The notes below the pieces were generated by a model. It had not been told where the DNA came from, did no database searches, and saw nothing but the letters and a program-made list of their open reading frames with translations. From positions 125,998-189,997 of the forward strand of contig CAKKRK010000001.1 of NCBI GenBank assembly GCA_919902665.1: DNA of 64,000 bases, in the 5' to 3' direction. Position numbers and translations under genes: made by a program. This document shows, piece by piece, positions 9,293 through 18,721 of this stretch. How positions within the stretch are numbered: position 1 is the stretch's first letter; every line of letters begins with the position of its first letter. This DNA comes from Nitrospiraceae bacterium. GTDB lineage: Bacteria; Nitrospirota; Nitrospiria; Nitrospirales; Nitrospiraceae.

Positions 9293-10870
9293 TTAATCAC
9301 GTCCAGGTTGCTTCGTGGAGCCGTTCGCACCAGCCGCCGTCAGCGGGTTCCCATACTTGGCCAGCTCGCTTTCAGGCCACGGCTTCGCCAGGGCGCCTTT
9401 CGCCCACAACATCCCTCCACGCGCCACCGCGTAGTCTGCCTGCGCCCGATACAGTTCGTACGCTGACTCCACGACGTTACGTTCCCGGAGGTTCACGAAC
9501 AGCACAGTGGTCGCCCCCATATTGAACCGGGTCCGCTCGCCTTCTTCCAGCGTCTTCGCCAACCGTAGCGCTTCCGTCGCTGCCTTTACCCGATCTCTGG
9601 CCCGCACTTGGGCCGAGAGCCAGTTGTCCACATCAATGCTGACTTGTTGCTCGGCGTATAGCTGTTTGAAGGCCAATTGTTGCTGGTCCGCTTCCGCATA
9701 CAGGACCTTCCCACGCGCTCCCTTCTGGAACAGCGCCATCTCAAACTGCATGCCGTACCGATACCCCGCGCCCACAATCCAGTCTGCGGGGGCTTCCGTT
9801 CGTCCCCCATTAAAATTCAATTTCGGGAGCAGTTTGTTCTTGGCCAGCTTGATATCGATATTGTTCATCTTGGCTTCGATGTAGTAGTTCCGCACTTCCG
9901 GCCGATCTTCTTTCGCCTCCACTTTATAGGACGCGATGTCTTGTTCAGTGGGCAAGGGCGTTTCGCCCTGGAACTCCGGCGCCCACTCCGGTCGTGGGGT
10001 TACCGGCTCGCCGTTTTCCCAGAGAAAGAGAGACAGTTTGTATTGCTCATACTCCACATTCCGCTGGGCGGCGATGGCTGCCTCACGCCTGGCCTGAACC
10101 TCTTGATTCACCTCGATCACATCGAGCGGCGCAACCTTGCCGCCCTTGGCCATCCCTTGTACCTGTGCAAGCCGCTCTTCGGCCACGGTCAAGGCACGCT
10201 TCACCATCTCGGCCTGTCTGACGGTGACCTGCCAATCCCAGTACTGGACGGCGCCGGCGAGATAGAGATCCTGCCGCTTTTGCGCGACCGCGATCTCCGC
10301 CTGCGGCCCCGCGAGTTCAGCCTTTTGAAAATCGGCGTACTCGTCGTTGACCATGAAGCCGCGCAACAGAGGGAAATCTCCGCCGAAGATCATTTGCTGC
10401 TGATTATAGAAAAGTTTTGCATCAGGGATGACAGCCACGGTCCCTGCTGCCAGACCACTGATAGCAGGCTCCCCGACAATGGGAGGATCGCCGAATCCGT
10501 TACGGATCCCGCCCATGACCCGGAAGCCCCAGGGATGTCCGACCTCAAGCTTGCTGTCGTTGAATCCCCCCGTGGCCACCTCGGGGTTATACAGAAAATT
10601 CCAAATTTGAATACGAGCGACCTGTGTAATGTTCTTGAACGTCGGTTCCCAAGCCGCCAGCGCTTTCAAGACCTTCGCCCTGGCCTCAATCCGATCGACG
10701 CCCTGAGCCTTGAGCAGAGGATGGGTCAGTTCAATACGGGCAAGCACTTCACTGATCGTCAGGGGTTCGGTGCGGGCGGACTGCGCCTTCAACGCAGTTG
10801 AATCATGCACCGGCCCCGCCATGGTCGTCACGGGAAGTACGAGCAGAATCACGAATAATAGAGCGACCAT
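9293..10870 (-). CDS. TolC-family outer membrane efflux protein (copy 2); ORF extends to 11005 but ATG at 10870 has an AAGGAG upstream
   Basis: Shared blocks ISEVLARIELTHPLL, AQKRQDLYLAGAVQYWDWQVTV, NWLSAQVRARDRVKAATEALRLAKTLEEGER. Confidence 0.82.
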   Translation of the reverse strand: MVALLFVILLVLPVTTMAGPVHDSTALKAQSARTEPLTISEVLARIELTHPLLKAQGVDRIEARAKVLKALAAWEPTFKNITQVARIQIWNFLYNPEVATGGFNDSKLEVGHPWGFRVMGGIRNGFGDPPIVGEPAISGLAAGTVAVIPDAKLFYNQQQMIFGGDFPLLRGFMVNDEYADFQKAELAGPQAEIAVAQKRQDLYLAGAVQYWDWQVTVRQAEMVKRALTVAEERLAQVQGMAKGGKVAPLDVIEVNQEVQARREAAIAAQRNVEYEQYKLSLFLWENGEPVTPRPEWAPEFQGETPLPTEQDIASYKVEAKEDRPEVRNYYIEAKMNNIDIKLAKNKLLPKLNFNGGRTEAPADWIVGAGYRYGMQFEMALFQKGARGKVLYAEADQQQLAFKQLYAEQQVSIDVDNWLSAQVRARDRVKAATEALRLAKTLEEGERTRFNMGATTVLFVNLRERNVVESAYELYRAQADYAVARGGMLWAKGALAKPWPESELAKYGNPLTAAGANGSTKQPGRD

Positions 10871-10893
10871 CGAAGCATGCTCCTTGTGCCGGA

Positions 10894-12507
10894 TTAATCG
10901 CGGCCCGGTCGTTGAAATCCGTACCCACCGGCTGCTGTCAGGGGATCTCCATACTGCGCCACGGATTCCTTCGACCAGGGCTTCGACAAGAGACCCCTGG
11001 CCCACAGCATCCCTCCACGCGCGACGGCGTAGTCAGCCTGCGCCCGATACAGCTGGTACGCTGATTCCACCACGTTGCGCTCCCGGAGGTTGACGAACAG
11101 CACGGTGGTCGACCCCATATTGAACCGAGTCCGCTCGCCTTCTTCCAACGTCTTGGCCAACCGCAACGCTTCCGTCGCCGCCGTCACTCGGTCTCGTGAC
11201 CGCACGATCGCCGACAGCCAATTATCCACGTCGAGGCTCACTTGCTGCTCGGTATATTGCTGCTTCAACGCCAATTGTTGCTGGGCCACTTCCGCGGCGA
11301 GAATCTTCCCACGCGCTTCCCGCTGGAACAACGGCATCTCGAGGTGCACTCCGGTGCGGTATCCGATTCCCACAATCCAGTCCACGGCGCCGTCGGTCGG
11401 CCCCCCCTCAATAAGCAACGACGGGAGCAGTTTGTTCTTGGCCAGCTTGATGTCGATATTGTTCATCTTGGCTTCGACGTAGAGATCCCGCACTTCCGGC
11501 CGATCTTCTTTCGCTTCCACTTTATAGGCGGCGATGTCTTGTTCAGTCGGCAAGGGCGTCTCGCCCTGGAACTCCGGTGCCCATTCCGGTCGCGGAGTCA
11601 CCGGCTCGTTCTTTTCCCAGAGAAAGAGGGACAGTTTGTATTGCTCATACTCCACCTTCCGCTGCGCGGCGATCGCCGCCGCTCGCCGCTTCTGCACCTC
11701 TTGATTCGCCTCGACGACATCGAGCGGCGAGACCTTCCCACCCTTGGCGAGCCCTTCGACCTGGACTAGGCGCTCTTCGGCCACCGCCAAGGCGCGCTTC
11801 ACCACCTCGGCCTGCTTGACGACGACCTGCCAATCCCAGTATTGCACGGCCCCGGCGAGATAGAGATCCTGCCGTTTCTGCGCCACCTTGATCTCCGCCT
11901 GCGGCACCGAGAGTTGAGCCTGTTGATACTCGGCATACTCTTCGTTGATCATGAGGCCGCGCAACAGCTGAAACGACCCGCCGAGAATGAATTGCTGCTG
12001 TTTATAGAAGCCCTGCATATCAGGGATAAGGGCAATGATATTGTTGCTTTTATCCCCGAAGCCGCTGCGCATCCCGGCCTGGAACCGAAACCCCCAGGGA
12101 TGCCCGACATCAAGCTTGGTGTCGTTGAATCCCCCCGTCAATACCTGCGGCTGTATGCCATCACATTTAACGTTGATGTCTTGCTCTGCCGTGCAGGGAG
12201 CAATGGCCAAGCCTGGGGTGGGAGCCGTGGTGAGATTCCACGTGTCAAATCGTTGGGCTTCTACATTGTTCTTGAACTGCGGTTCCCAGGCCCCAAGCGC
12301 CTGGAGGATTTTCCCCCGGGCCTTCATTCGCTCGGCTCCGGTCGCCTGCAGCAAAGGATGCGTCAACTCGATGCGAGCCAGTACTTCACTGATGCTCAGT
12401 GGAGCAGTACGCGTCGACTGCGCTTTCAATGCGCTGGAATCATGCGTCGGTTCCGCCAGTGCGGCCATCGGCAGGAGAGTCATAAGGGCCAATACCAGAG
12501 CGATCAT
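10894..12507 (-). CDS. TolC-family outer membrane efflux protein (copy 3); ORF extends to 12531
   Basis: Same shared blocks; signal peptide MIALVLALMTLLPMAALA; GGAG upstream of ATG at 12507. Confidence 0.82.
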   Translation of the reverse strand: MIALVLALMTLLPMAALAEPTHDSSALKAQSTRTAPLSISEVLARIELTHPLLQATGAERMKARGKILQALGAWEPQFKNNVEAQRFDTWNLTTAPTPGLAIAPCTAEQDINVKCDGIQPQVLTGGFNDTKLDVGHPWGFRFQAGMRSGFGDKSNNIIALIPDMQGFYKQQQFILGGSFQLLRGLMINEEYAEYQQAQLSVPQAEIKVAQKRQDLYLAGAVQYWDWQVVVKQAEVVKRALAVAEERLVQVEGLAKGGKVSPLDVVEANQEVQKRRAAAIAAQRKVEYEQYKLSLFLWEKNEPVTPRPEWAPEFQGETPLPTEQDIAAYKVEAKEDRPEVRDLYVEAKMNNIDIKLAKNKLLPSLLIEGGPTDGAVDWIVGIGYRTGVHLEMPLFQREARGKILAAEVAQQQLALKQQYTEQQVSLDVDNWLSAIVRSRDRVTAATEALRLAKTLEEGERTRFNMGSTTVLFVNLRERNVVESAYQLYRAQADYAVARGGMLWARGLLSKPWSKESVAQYGDPLTAAGGYGFQRPGRD

Positions 12508-12650
12508 GAAGGATGCTCCTCTCGTATACATTCGGCGGACGGCGCCAACACTAACAACCTCCCCTTCTTTTTTAAAAATAGATAAAGCGGATTGGAGATA
12601 TCGGTAATTTCTATGTATAGTAGTGCCTCCAATGTACCAAAGAGGGCCGC

Positions 12651-13550
12651 ATGGATTGGTTGAATTACCATCATCTCTTGTATTTCTGGTCTGTCGCGAA
12701 GCACGGCACCATGACGAAAGCGTGCGAAGAACTCCGCTTGGCTCAACCCACGATCAGCGGACAGATCGGACAGTTGGAAAATACCTTGGGCGAAAAGTTG
12801 TTCATCCGAACAGGGAGACGGCTGGCGTTGACGGAGATGGGACATCTGGTGTTCAAGTACGCCGAAGACATCTTTTCGACCGGGCAGGAGCTGATGAACA
12901 CGGTCAAAGGGCAGGTGAATGGACATCCTGCCCGACTGGTCGTCGGCATCGCAGACGCCGTTCCAAAACCGCTGGCGACCCAACTCCTCAAGTCGGCTCT
13001 GAAACTGTACCGACCGACCCGTTTGATCTGCCAAGAAGACAAACTGCTCCAACTCTTGACCGATCTGACGGCCCATCGATTGGATCTCGTGATTGCCGAC
13101 ACACCACCCCCATCCAACATCAAGGAGCACGCCTACAGCCATCCCTTGGGCGAATCAGGAATCACGCTGTTTGCAACGGCGAAGCTGACGGCACAATATC
13201 GTCGGGAATTTCCGAAGTCATTAAACAGCGCTCCCTTGCTCCTCCCAACGCCCAATGCCGTGCTTCGACGACTGCTCGACCAATGGCTGGTCAACCATGG
13301 GCTGCGGCCCAACATTGTGGGAGAGTTCGACGACAGCGCAACCTTGAAGGCGTTCGGCCAGGACGGATATGGCATCTTCCCCGGTGCCTCGGTGATCGAG
13401 AAGGAGATCTGCCGCCAATACCGAGTGCAGGTGCTCGGACGGCTTGAGGCGCTCAAGCAACATTTCTATGCGATCACGGTGGAACGACGGCTGAAGCACC
13501 CGGCCGTTCTTGCTCTCGTTCGAACCGCCCGGCAGGAGTTGCTGAGTTAG
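12651..13550 (+). CDS. LysR-family transcriptional regulator, NhaR-like
   Basis: N-terminal MDWLNYHHLLYFWSVAKHGTMTKACEELRLAQPTISGQIGQLE helix-turn-helix. Confidence 0.85.
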   Translation: MDWLNYHHLLYFWSVAKHGTMTKACEELRLAQPTISGQIGQLENTLGEKLFIRTGRRLALTEMGHLVFKYAEDIFSTGQELMNTVKGQVNGHPARLVVGIADAVPKPLATQLLKSALKLYRPTRLICQEDKLLQLLTDLTAHRLDLVIADTPPPSNIKEHAYSHPLGESGITLFATAKLTAQYRREFPKSLNSAPLLLPTPNAVLRRLLDQWLVNHGLRPNIVGEFDDSATLKAFGQDGYGIFPGASVIEKEICRQYRVQVLGRLEALKQHFYAITVERRLKHPAVLALVRTARQELLS

Positions 13551-13639
13551 CGGCTCTTCCCCTGACCAGAACGGCCCTCATCCCCAGCGCAGTGTGCAGA
13601 CATCATTCACTCGCACGCTCGCCACAACCCAGTGCAGCC

Positions 13640-14353
13640 TCAGCCAGAACCCCGCCCAACCGCCGCGAATAACGGCTCCCGCTCTTCACTCGTGAGCTCT
13701 TTCCACTCCCCTGCCCTCAACCCTTTCACCGTGATGTGCATGATCCTTGTCCGGTGCAGCGTGATCACACGATAGCCAAGCGCGTGACACATGCGCCTGA
13801 TCTGCCGGTTCCGTCCCTCGGTCAGGATGATGCAAAACTGATCACGCCCGACACGCGTCATCCGACAGGGCCTCGTGATGCTTCCGAGAATGACGACTCC
13901 GCCGGCCATGCGATCCAGGAATGCTTGGTCGAACGGGCGATCGACCTGCACGAGATACTCCCGTTCATGTCCAAATTCGGCGCGGAGAATCTCGTTCACA
14001 ATGTTCCCATCGTTCGTCAGCAAGATGAGGCCGGATGAATCCTTATCCAGCCGTCCGATGGGGAAAATCCGTTCCGGGTGTCCGATCTCCGCAATGATGT
14101 TGCGGGCGACATGCGATTCGCTCGTGGTCGTCACGCCAACCGGCTTGTGATACTTGATATAGAGATTCGGCTTCCCCCAGGGAATGACGCGGCCCGCTCG
14201 GGCAATGACGTCGCTTGACTCGACCTGGTCGCCGAGTTTAGCCACCCGGCCGTTGATCGTAACGGCACCGGACTCGATCAAGCGATCCGCTTCGCGCCGG
14301 GAACAGATCCCATGTTCCGTGAAGAACTTATTGATGCGGATGGTGTGAGCCAC
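13640..14353 (-). CDS. 23S rRNA pseudouridine synthase, RluF/RsuA family (ORF extends to 14398; GTG start at 14353 preferred)
   Basis: S4-like RINKFFTEHGICSRREADRLIESGAVTING, GRLDKDSSGLILLTNDG, EGRNRQIRRMC. Confidence 0.85.
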   Translation of the reverse strand: MAHTIRINKFFTEHGICSRREADRLIESGAVTINGRVAKLGDQVESSDVIARAGRVIPWGKPNLYIKYHKPVGVTTTSESHVARNIIAEIGHPERIFPIGRLDKDSSGLILLTNDGNIVNEILRAEFGHEREYLVQVDRPFDQAFLDRMAGGVVILGSITRPCRMTRVGRDQFCIILTEGRNRQIRRMCHALGYRVITLHRTRIMHITVKGLRAGEWKELTSEEREPLFAAVGRGSG

Positions 14354-14371
14354 AGGATATTGATCTAGTCC

Positions 14372-14494
14372 CCGGATACTCAAACAGGTTGCCAGCAAGG
14401 CCGCAGTGAGCGAAGGCGCGAGTCGTACAGTTCGGTGTACGTCGAGCGTCTGAGCGAGGCGAGAACGATGCGGGCGGCCTGTTTCAGTATCCGG
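14372..14494. repeat. Imperfect inverted-repeat intergenic element with 22-bp terminal arms (19/22 matching) and a central GTAC-containing palindrome
   Basis: CCGGATACTCAAACAGGTTGCC at 14372-14393 versus reverse complement of 14473-14494 CCGGATACTGAAACAGGCCGCC. Confidence 0.6.
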
Positions 14495-15427
14495 CTAGTG
14501 AACGCGACGGCCGGCCTTGATCCGTCCGAGCATGCGATAGATCAACCGTGCAATGGAAAATTGCGGCGCCACGAATCCTTCGATGGGAGCGATCTCGCTG
14601 ACATCCATCCCGACGATACCAGGCCCGTTGGCCAGCGCGGTGATGAGGCTGAGGGTCTCGTACCACCCGAGACCACCCGGCTCAGGAGTACCTAAAGCGG
14701 GCATGATGGACGCATCCAGCCCATCACAGTCGAATGTCAGGTACACGGGCGTCCGGCAGGCCGCGACCACATCTGGTATCCAGTTCGATGCTTTGCCTTC
14801 GTACGGACCGGATGGATCAAGGATCGTCGCTGCAAAAAATGTCTTGATCCGATCCGTGGCGTCGATACGAGCGACCTCTTCCCGGCTGATCGATCGGATG
14901 CCTACCTGCACCAGTGGTAATCCATCGTCCACGACCCGCGCCATGACACTGGCATGGCTGAACGGATTGCCTTGATAGGCCTCCCGTAGGTCTCCATGGG
15001 CATCGATCTGCACCACAGTCATCTGCGGATACCGCTTCGCATGGGCCCGGATCGCTCCCAAGGCGCCGGTGTGTTCACCCGTCAGCGTGATGAGAAACCG
15101 TCCGGTTCCGACATGCGGGGAGACAAACGCTTCAATGGCGTCGACGGCCGCGCGGTCGACGCTCCCTTTGAGATCGAGCGGTGAAGCAGTCGCGATCCCG
15201 CCCCATTCTCGAAACGGTTCAGTCCCGAGTTGTTCGTCGTAGAATTCAACCTGGGACGAGGCTTCCAAAATGGCAGACGGGCCGTGGTCTGAACCACGGA
15301 TATAGCTAGAGGTGTGCTCGTAGGGAGCGGGCAACACGTAGACACCCGCGTGGTCCGGATGACACCAGGGTTCATCAATGCCAAGGAAGTTATGGTCGGA
15401 CCCCTCCCAACCGACTGGAAGCGTCAT
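14495..15427 (-). CDS. speB: Agmatinase (ureohydrolase family)
   Basis: VVQIDAHGDLREAYQGNPFSHAS and YLTFDCDGLDASIMPALGTPEPGG metal-site motifs. Confidence 0.88.
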   Translation of the reverse strand: MTLPVGWEGSDHNFLGIDEPWCHPDHAGVYVLPAPYEHTSSYIRGSDHGPSAILEASSQVEFYDEQLGTEPFREWGGIATASPLDLKGSVDRAAVDAIEAFVSPHVGTGRFLITLTGEHTGALGAIRAHAKRYPQMTVVQIDAHGDLREAYQGNPFSHASVMARVVDDGLPLVQVGIRSISREEVARIDATDRIKTFFAATILDPSGPYEGKASNWIPDVVAACRTPVYLTFDCDGLDASIMPALGTPEPGGLGWYETLSLITALANGPGIVGMDVSEIAPIEGFVAPQFSIARLIYRMLGRIKAGRRVH

Positions 15428-15493
15428 GGGTATGCTTCTCTTGGCGAAACCAATGACTGAAGGGGTATAAGTGCAGCCAAGACCGATACGCCC

Positions 15494-16066
15494 CTACTTG
15501 CGAGACCGGGTGGGCACATTTTCCGGTGGGATGAAGACCGCCAATGCGATGACCGTCGTCCACTTCCCCTTCTTCCCGACGGCCGACTGGGTGATATTCT
15601 GGGTCTTTACGATTTTCCCACCCATTTTGAACACTTGTTCACGCTCTTTCCAAGCCACATTCGGGTCGAACTCGACGCCTAAGGTCGTTGCCAGCATCTG
15701 CGCCGCGAGATCTTCCGTATATTCTCCGGTCTCCTCGTCCGTCTCACCATGGGCATGGTGCTCGGAGAGATAGCCGTACGTGCCGAGGTCGGTGGGCTTC
15801 GCAAGACCGACGGAGGCTGACACCAGCTGATTGCGTTCGTTGGTTTCGGATCGGGCCATAACACAAAACGTAATCTCTCCAGGCTTCAACAGTTGCTCCC
15901 CACGCTTTCTGGGAACAACCTTGCAATGGGGCGGAAGAATGGACGACACGCTGACGAGGTTGCAGTAGGCCACACCGGCACTGCGCAACGCTTCCTCGAA
16001 GGAGGTCAGCTTTTCCTTATGGACCCCCACGCCTCTCGTTAAAAACATATGCTTCGGTACCATCAT
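15494..16066 (-). CDS. pdaD: Pyruvoyl-dependent arginine decarboxylase
   Basis: [20 protein letters not shown] self-cleavage/pyruvoyl Ser region; PdaD-like length. Confidence 0.9.
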   Translation of the reverse strand: MMVPKHMFLTRGVGVHKEKLTSFEEALRSAGVAYCNLVSVSSILPPHCKVVPRKRGEQLLKPGEITFCVMARSETNERNQLVSASVGLAKPTDLGTYGYLSEHHAHGETDEETGEYTEDLAAQMLATTLGVEFDPNVAWKEREQVFKMGGKIVKTQNITQSAVGKKGKWTTVIALAVFIPPENVPTRSRK

Positions 16067-16219
16067 CTCCCCTTTCGTCTGGTAATCGGCCTGTCTGGTT
16101 GTTCGGAGGTTGTTTGGTGACTTATTTCGAATCCGCCAGCCAGATCAACAAACCGGACCAGATCAACTGCAGTATCGGGCGTTTGTTGTAGCAAGATTGG
16201 ACTGGCTTCGCAATATATT

Positions 16220-17674
16220 CTAGACACTTTTTTCGGGTAAATTCGGGAGGTCTTTTAAATTCACGATGAGCATGCGAGGCTCGGTCATATCTTCGATCGC
16301 GGCACGCAGGCCTTCGCGGCCCAAGCCGGAGTCTTTCACCCCGCCGTAGGGCATATGATCGGCCCGAAACGTGGGAATCTCATTCGCCAAGACCGCACCG
16401 ACTTCCAGATGCCGAAAGGCGTAAAAAATCTTGTTGATGTCCTGCGTGAATAGACCGGCCTGCAATCCATAGTCCGATTGATTGAGCAGCGCCACGGCTT
16501 CGCTGAGCTGGCGATACGGCGTCACGGTCACGACCGGCCCGAACACCTCCTGACACGAAACTTTCATATCAGGTTTCACATTGGACAACACCGTCGCTTC
16601 GATGAGCGAGCCCCTCCGCTTTCCTCCCAACAACACGCGCGCCCCCTCCGCAACCGCTTCCCCGATCCAACCCTCCACACGCTGCGCAGCCGCATGATCG
16701 ATGAGAGGACCGACGGTGGTCGTTTCGTCGGCAGGATCTCCCACCTTCAACCGAGCGACATACATGAGCAACTTGGTCGTAAACACATCGGCGACCGAAT
16801 GATGCACATACACCCGCTGTACCGAAATGCACGTCTGACCGGCATACCCAAATCCGCCCGCCGCACAACGCTGGGCCGCCAGTTCAAGATCGGCATCGGG
16901 CTCGATGATCACACCGGCGTTCCCGCCAAGTTCGAGCGTGATTTTTTTCTTCCCACATTTTGCCTTCAGCATCCATCCCACCGAGGCACTTCCGGTGAAA
17001 CTCAGCAACTTGAATCGCGGATCGACCACCATCCGCTCGGCAAGGGCATTGTCGCAGGGCACCACGTTGAGCCCACCCGGAGGAAGTCCTGCTTCGAGCA
17101 CGATCTCTCCGAGGAGCAACGCCGTCAACGGAGTTTGAGGCGCCGGCTTGATCAGAATCGGATTCCCGGCGGCGAGCGCCGGCGCCACTTTGTGTGCCAC
17201 GAGGTTCAGCGGAAAATTGAAGGGGGTAATGCCGAGAATCGGGCCGATCGGAAATCGGCGGAGCATGCCAAGGTGCGTATCGGAGCCGGGTGTCCAATCC
17301 AGCGGGACCACCTCTCCGGGAATGCGACGTGCCTCTTCGGCGGCAACCGTGAAGGTTTGGATTGCCCGGCTGACTTCCCGCTTCGCGTCGGTGATCGGCT
17401 TCCCGGCCTCCGCCGTGATGGTCTGCGCGATCTCATCGCGCCGTCGATAGAGCAGGGCCGCGATCTGCTGGAGCATATTGTATCTGGCATGCGCCGGCAG
17501 CTGACCCATGGTGATCGCCGCACTGCACGTAGACGCGATGGCCTCATCGACATCCGATTCCGTCGCTTGGGTGACCTGGGCGACGAGCTTTCCGGTGAAC
17601 GGATCAACGACCGGGGCCAAACGCTCGCCTGACTTCCATTGGCCATGCACGAGGAACGGACGGGATGTTTGCAC
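16220..17674 (-). CDS. NAD(P)-dependent aldehyde dehydrogenase
   Basis: ITLELGGNAGVI, GQTCISVQRVYV, CQEVFGPVVTV motifs. Confidence 0.92.
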   Translation of the reverse strand: MQTSRPFLVHGQWKSGERLAPVVDPFTGKLVAQVTQATESDVDEAIASTCSAAITMGQLPAHARYNMLQQIAALLYRRRDEIAQTITAEAGKPITDAKREVSRAIQTFTVAAEEARRIPGEVVPLDWTPGSDTHLGMLRRFPIGPILGITPFNFPLNLVAHKVAPALAAGNPILIKPAPQTPLTALLLGEIVLEAGLPPGGLNVVPCDNALAERMVVDPRFKLLSFTGSASVGWMLKAKCGKKKITLELGGNAGVIIEPDADLELAAQRCAAGGFGYAGQTCISVQRVYVHHSVADVFTTKLLMYVARLKVGDPADETTTVGPLIDHAAAQRVEGWIGEAVAEGARVLLGGKRRGSLIEATVLSNVKPDMKVSCQEVFGPVVTVTPYRQLSEAVALLNQSDYGLQAGLFTQDINKIFYAFRHLEVGAVLANEIPTFRADHMPYGGVKDSGLGREGLRAAIEDMTEPRMLIVNLKDLPNLPEKSV

Positions 17675-17709
17675 TGGAGGACTCGCTGGAGTCTGTGAGG
17701 AGGTTGGTG

Positions 17710-17982
17710 TTAGTCCGTTGCTTCAACCGGCGCAGCGGCTTCAGCGGCAGGTTGAGCAACCATGGCTGCTTCTTGTGCGGCAACGGCCTTGCCGATCAGT
17801 TCTTCCGTGCCCCACTCGCGGATCGACTCCAGGGTAAAGCCCTCGTAGGTCGATACCCCGTGACACGATGGACAGTCCGGCATCGGAACTTTTCCATAGA
17901 AGACCTCGGTCAGGCATGACATGCAGACCCAGAAGTCGTCAGCGCGATGGGAAACGGGCCAGAACGATTGCATTGAATCCAT
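17710..17982 (-). CDS. Small zinc-ribbon-like protein
   Basis: WVCMSCLTEVFYGKVPMPDCPSCHG double CxxC; Ala/Glu-rich tail. Confidence 0.6.
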   Translation of the reverse strand: MDSMQSFWPVSHRADDFWVCMSCLTEVFYGKVPMPDCPSCHGVSTYEGFTLESIREWGTEELIGKAVAAQEAAMVAQPAAEAAAPVEATD

Positions 17983-18079
17983 AGGGACACCCTACCTTTA
18001 TTTTCGAAGAGGACTATCGTACCTGCGTGCTGATGTCAACAGCACGCGCAAAGATTCACGCTGCTCCGGCGCAGTTCAG

Positions 18080-18721
18080 CTATTTTTTCTCACCCGCCAG
18101 AAGCTGATCGATTTCCTCTGCGAACTTCTCGAATGGAAAGGCTCCAGGGATCGCGATCGCCGGCTCTTTGTCCGTCGGCTCACTGGCCGTTCGCACAAGG
18201 ATAAACCCAGGAGTTCCATGAAACCCCCATTGGTTGGCTTCCTGACGATCTTCAAAAATCGCCTTGGTATACCGCCCCTCTTTCACGCACCGTTCAAACG
18301 CAGGCTGATCCAAACTAAGTGCCACAGCATGGCGAAGATAGACTTGCTTGCCCAATTGGCCCCCTTCGGCAAACAATCGATCATGCATCGCCCAATACTG
18401 CCCTTGTACCCCAGCACACCGGGCGGCCATCGCGGCATCTACCCCGGAACCTTGATCCCCGCGTGGAAAATCGCGGTAGATAAATCGAACTTTCCCCGTA
18501 TCGACATAACGCGCTTGAATCCGTGGCCACGTCTGTTTGAAAAATTTCACACAATACCCGCATGTGAAATCACTATATTCGATCAAGGTCACAGGTGCGT
18601 TGGCCTGCCCCCTGATCCGCACGTCGGTTTCAGGTGAAGGCCCGGCCAGGACCGAGGAAGACCACAGAAGAACACCGCACACGAACAGCTGAATCGATCG
18701 TCGATCTACCATTCGATTCAT
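18080..18721 (-). CDS. DsbA/DsbG-like thioredoxin-fold secreted oxidoreductase
   Basis: Signal peptide; EYSDFTCGYCVKFFKQTWP with CxxC. Confidence 0.88.
   Translation of the reverse strand: MNRMVDRRSIQLFVCGVLLWSSSVLAGPSPETDVRIRGQANAPVTLIEYSDFTCGYCVKFFKQTWPRIQARYVDTGKVRFIYRDFPRGDQGSGVDAAMAARCAGVQGQYWAMHDRLFAEGGQLGKQVYLRHAVALSLDQPAFERCVKEGRYTKAIFEDRQEANQWGFHGTPGFILVRTASEPTDKEPAIAIPGAFPFEKFAEEIDQLLAGEKK

Noticed and set aside
8347-12585. Long plus-strand ORFs antisense to the TolC genes (8347..9186, 9677..10801, 11842..12585)
   Set aside because: They mirror the conserved TolC coding frames and contain the repeated antisense of shared TolC blocks (for example GEIEILPLLRH). No independent RBS or family match was seen; they arise from G+C-rich codon bias.
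12504-13142. 212-aa minus-strand ORF across the LysR gene and the divergent promoter
   Set aside because: Antisense to a clear LysR coding region and overlaps the TolC3 start; no supporting motif.
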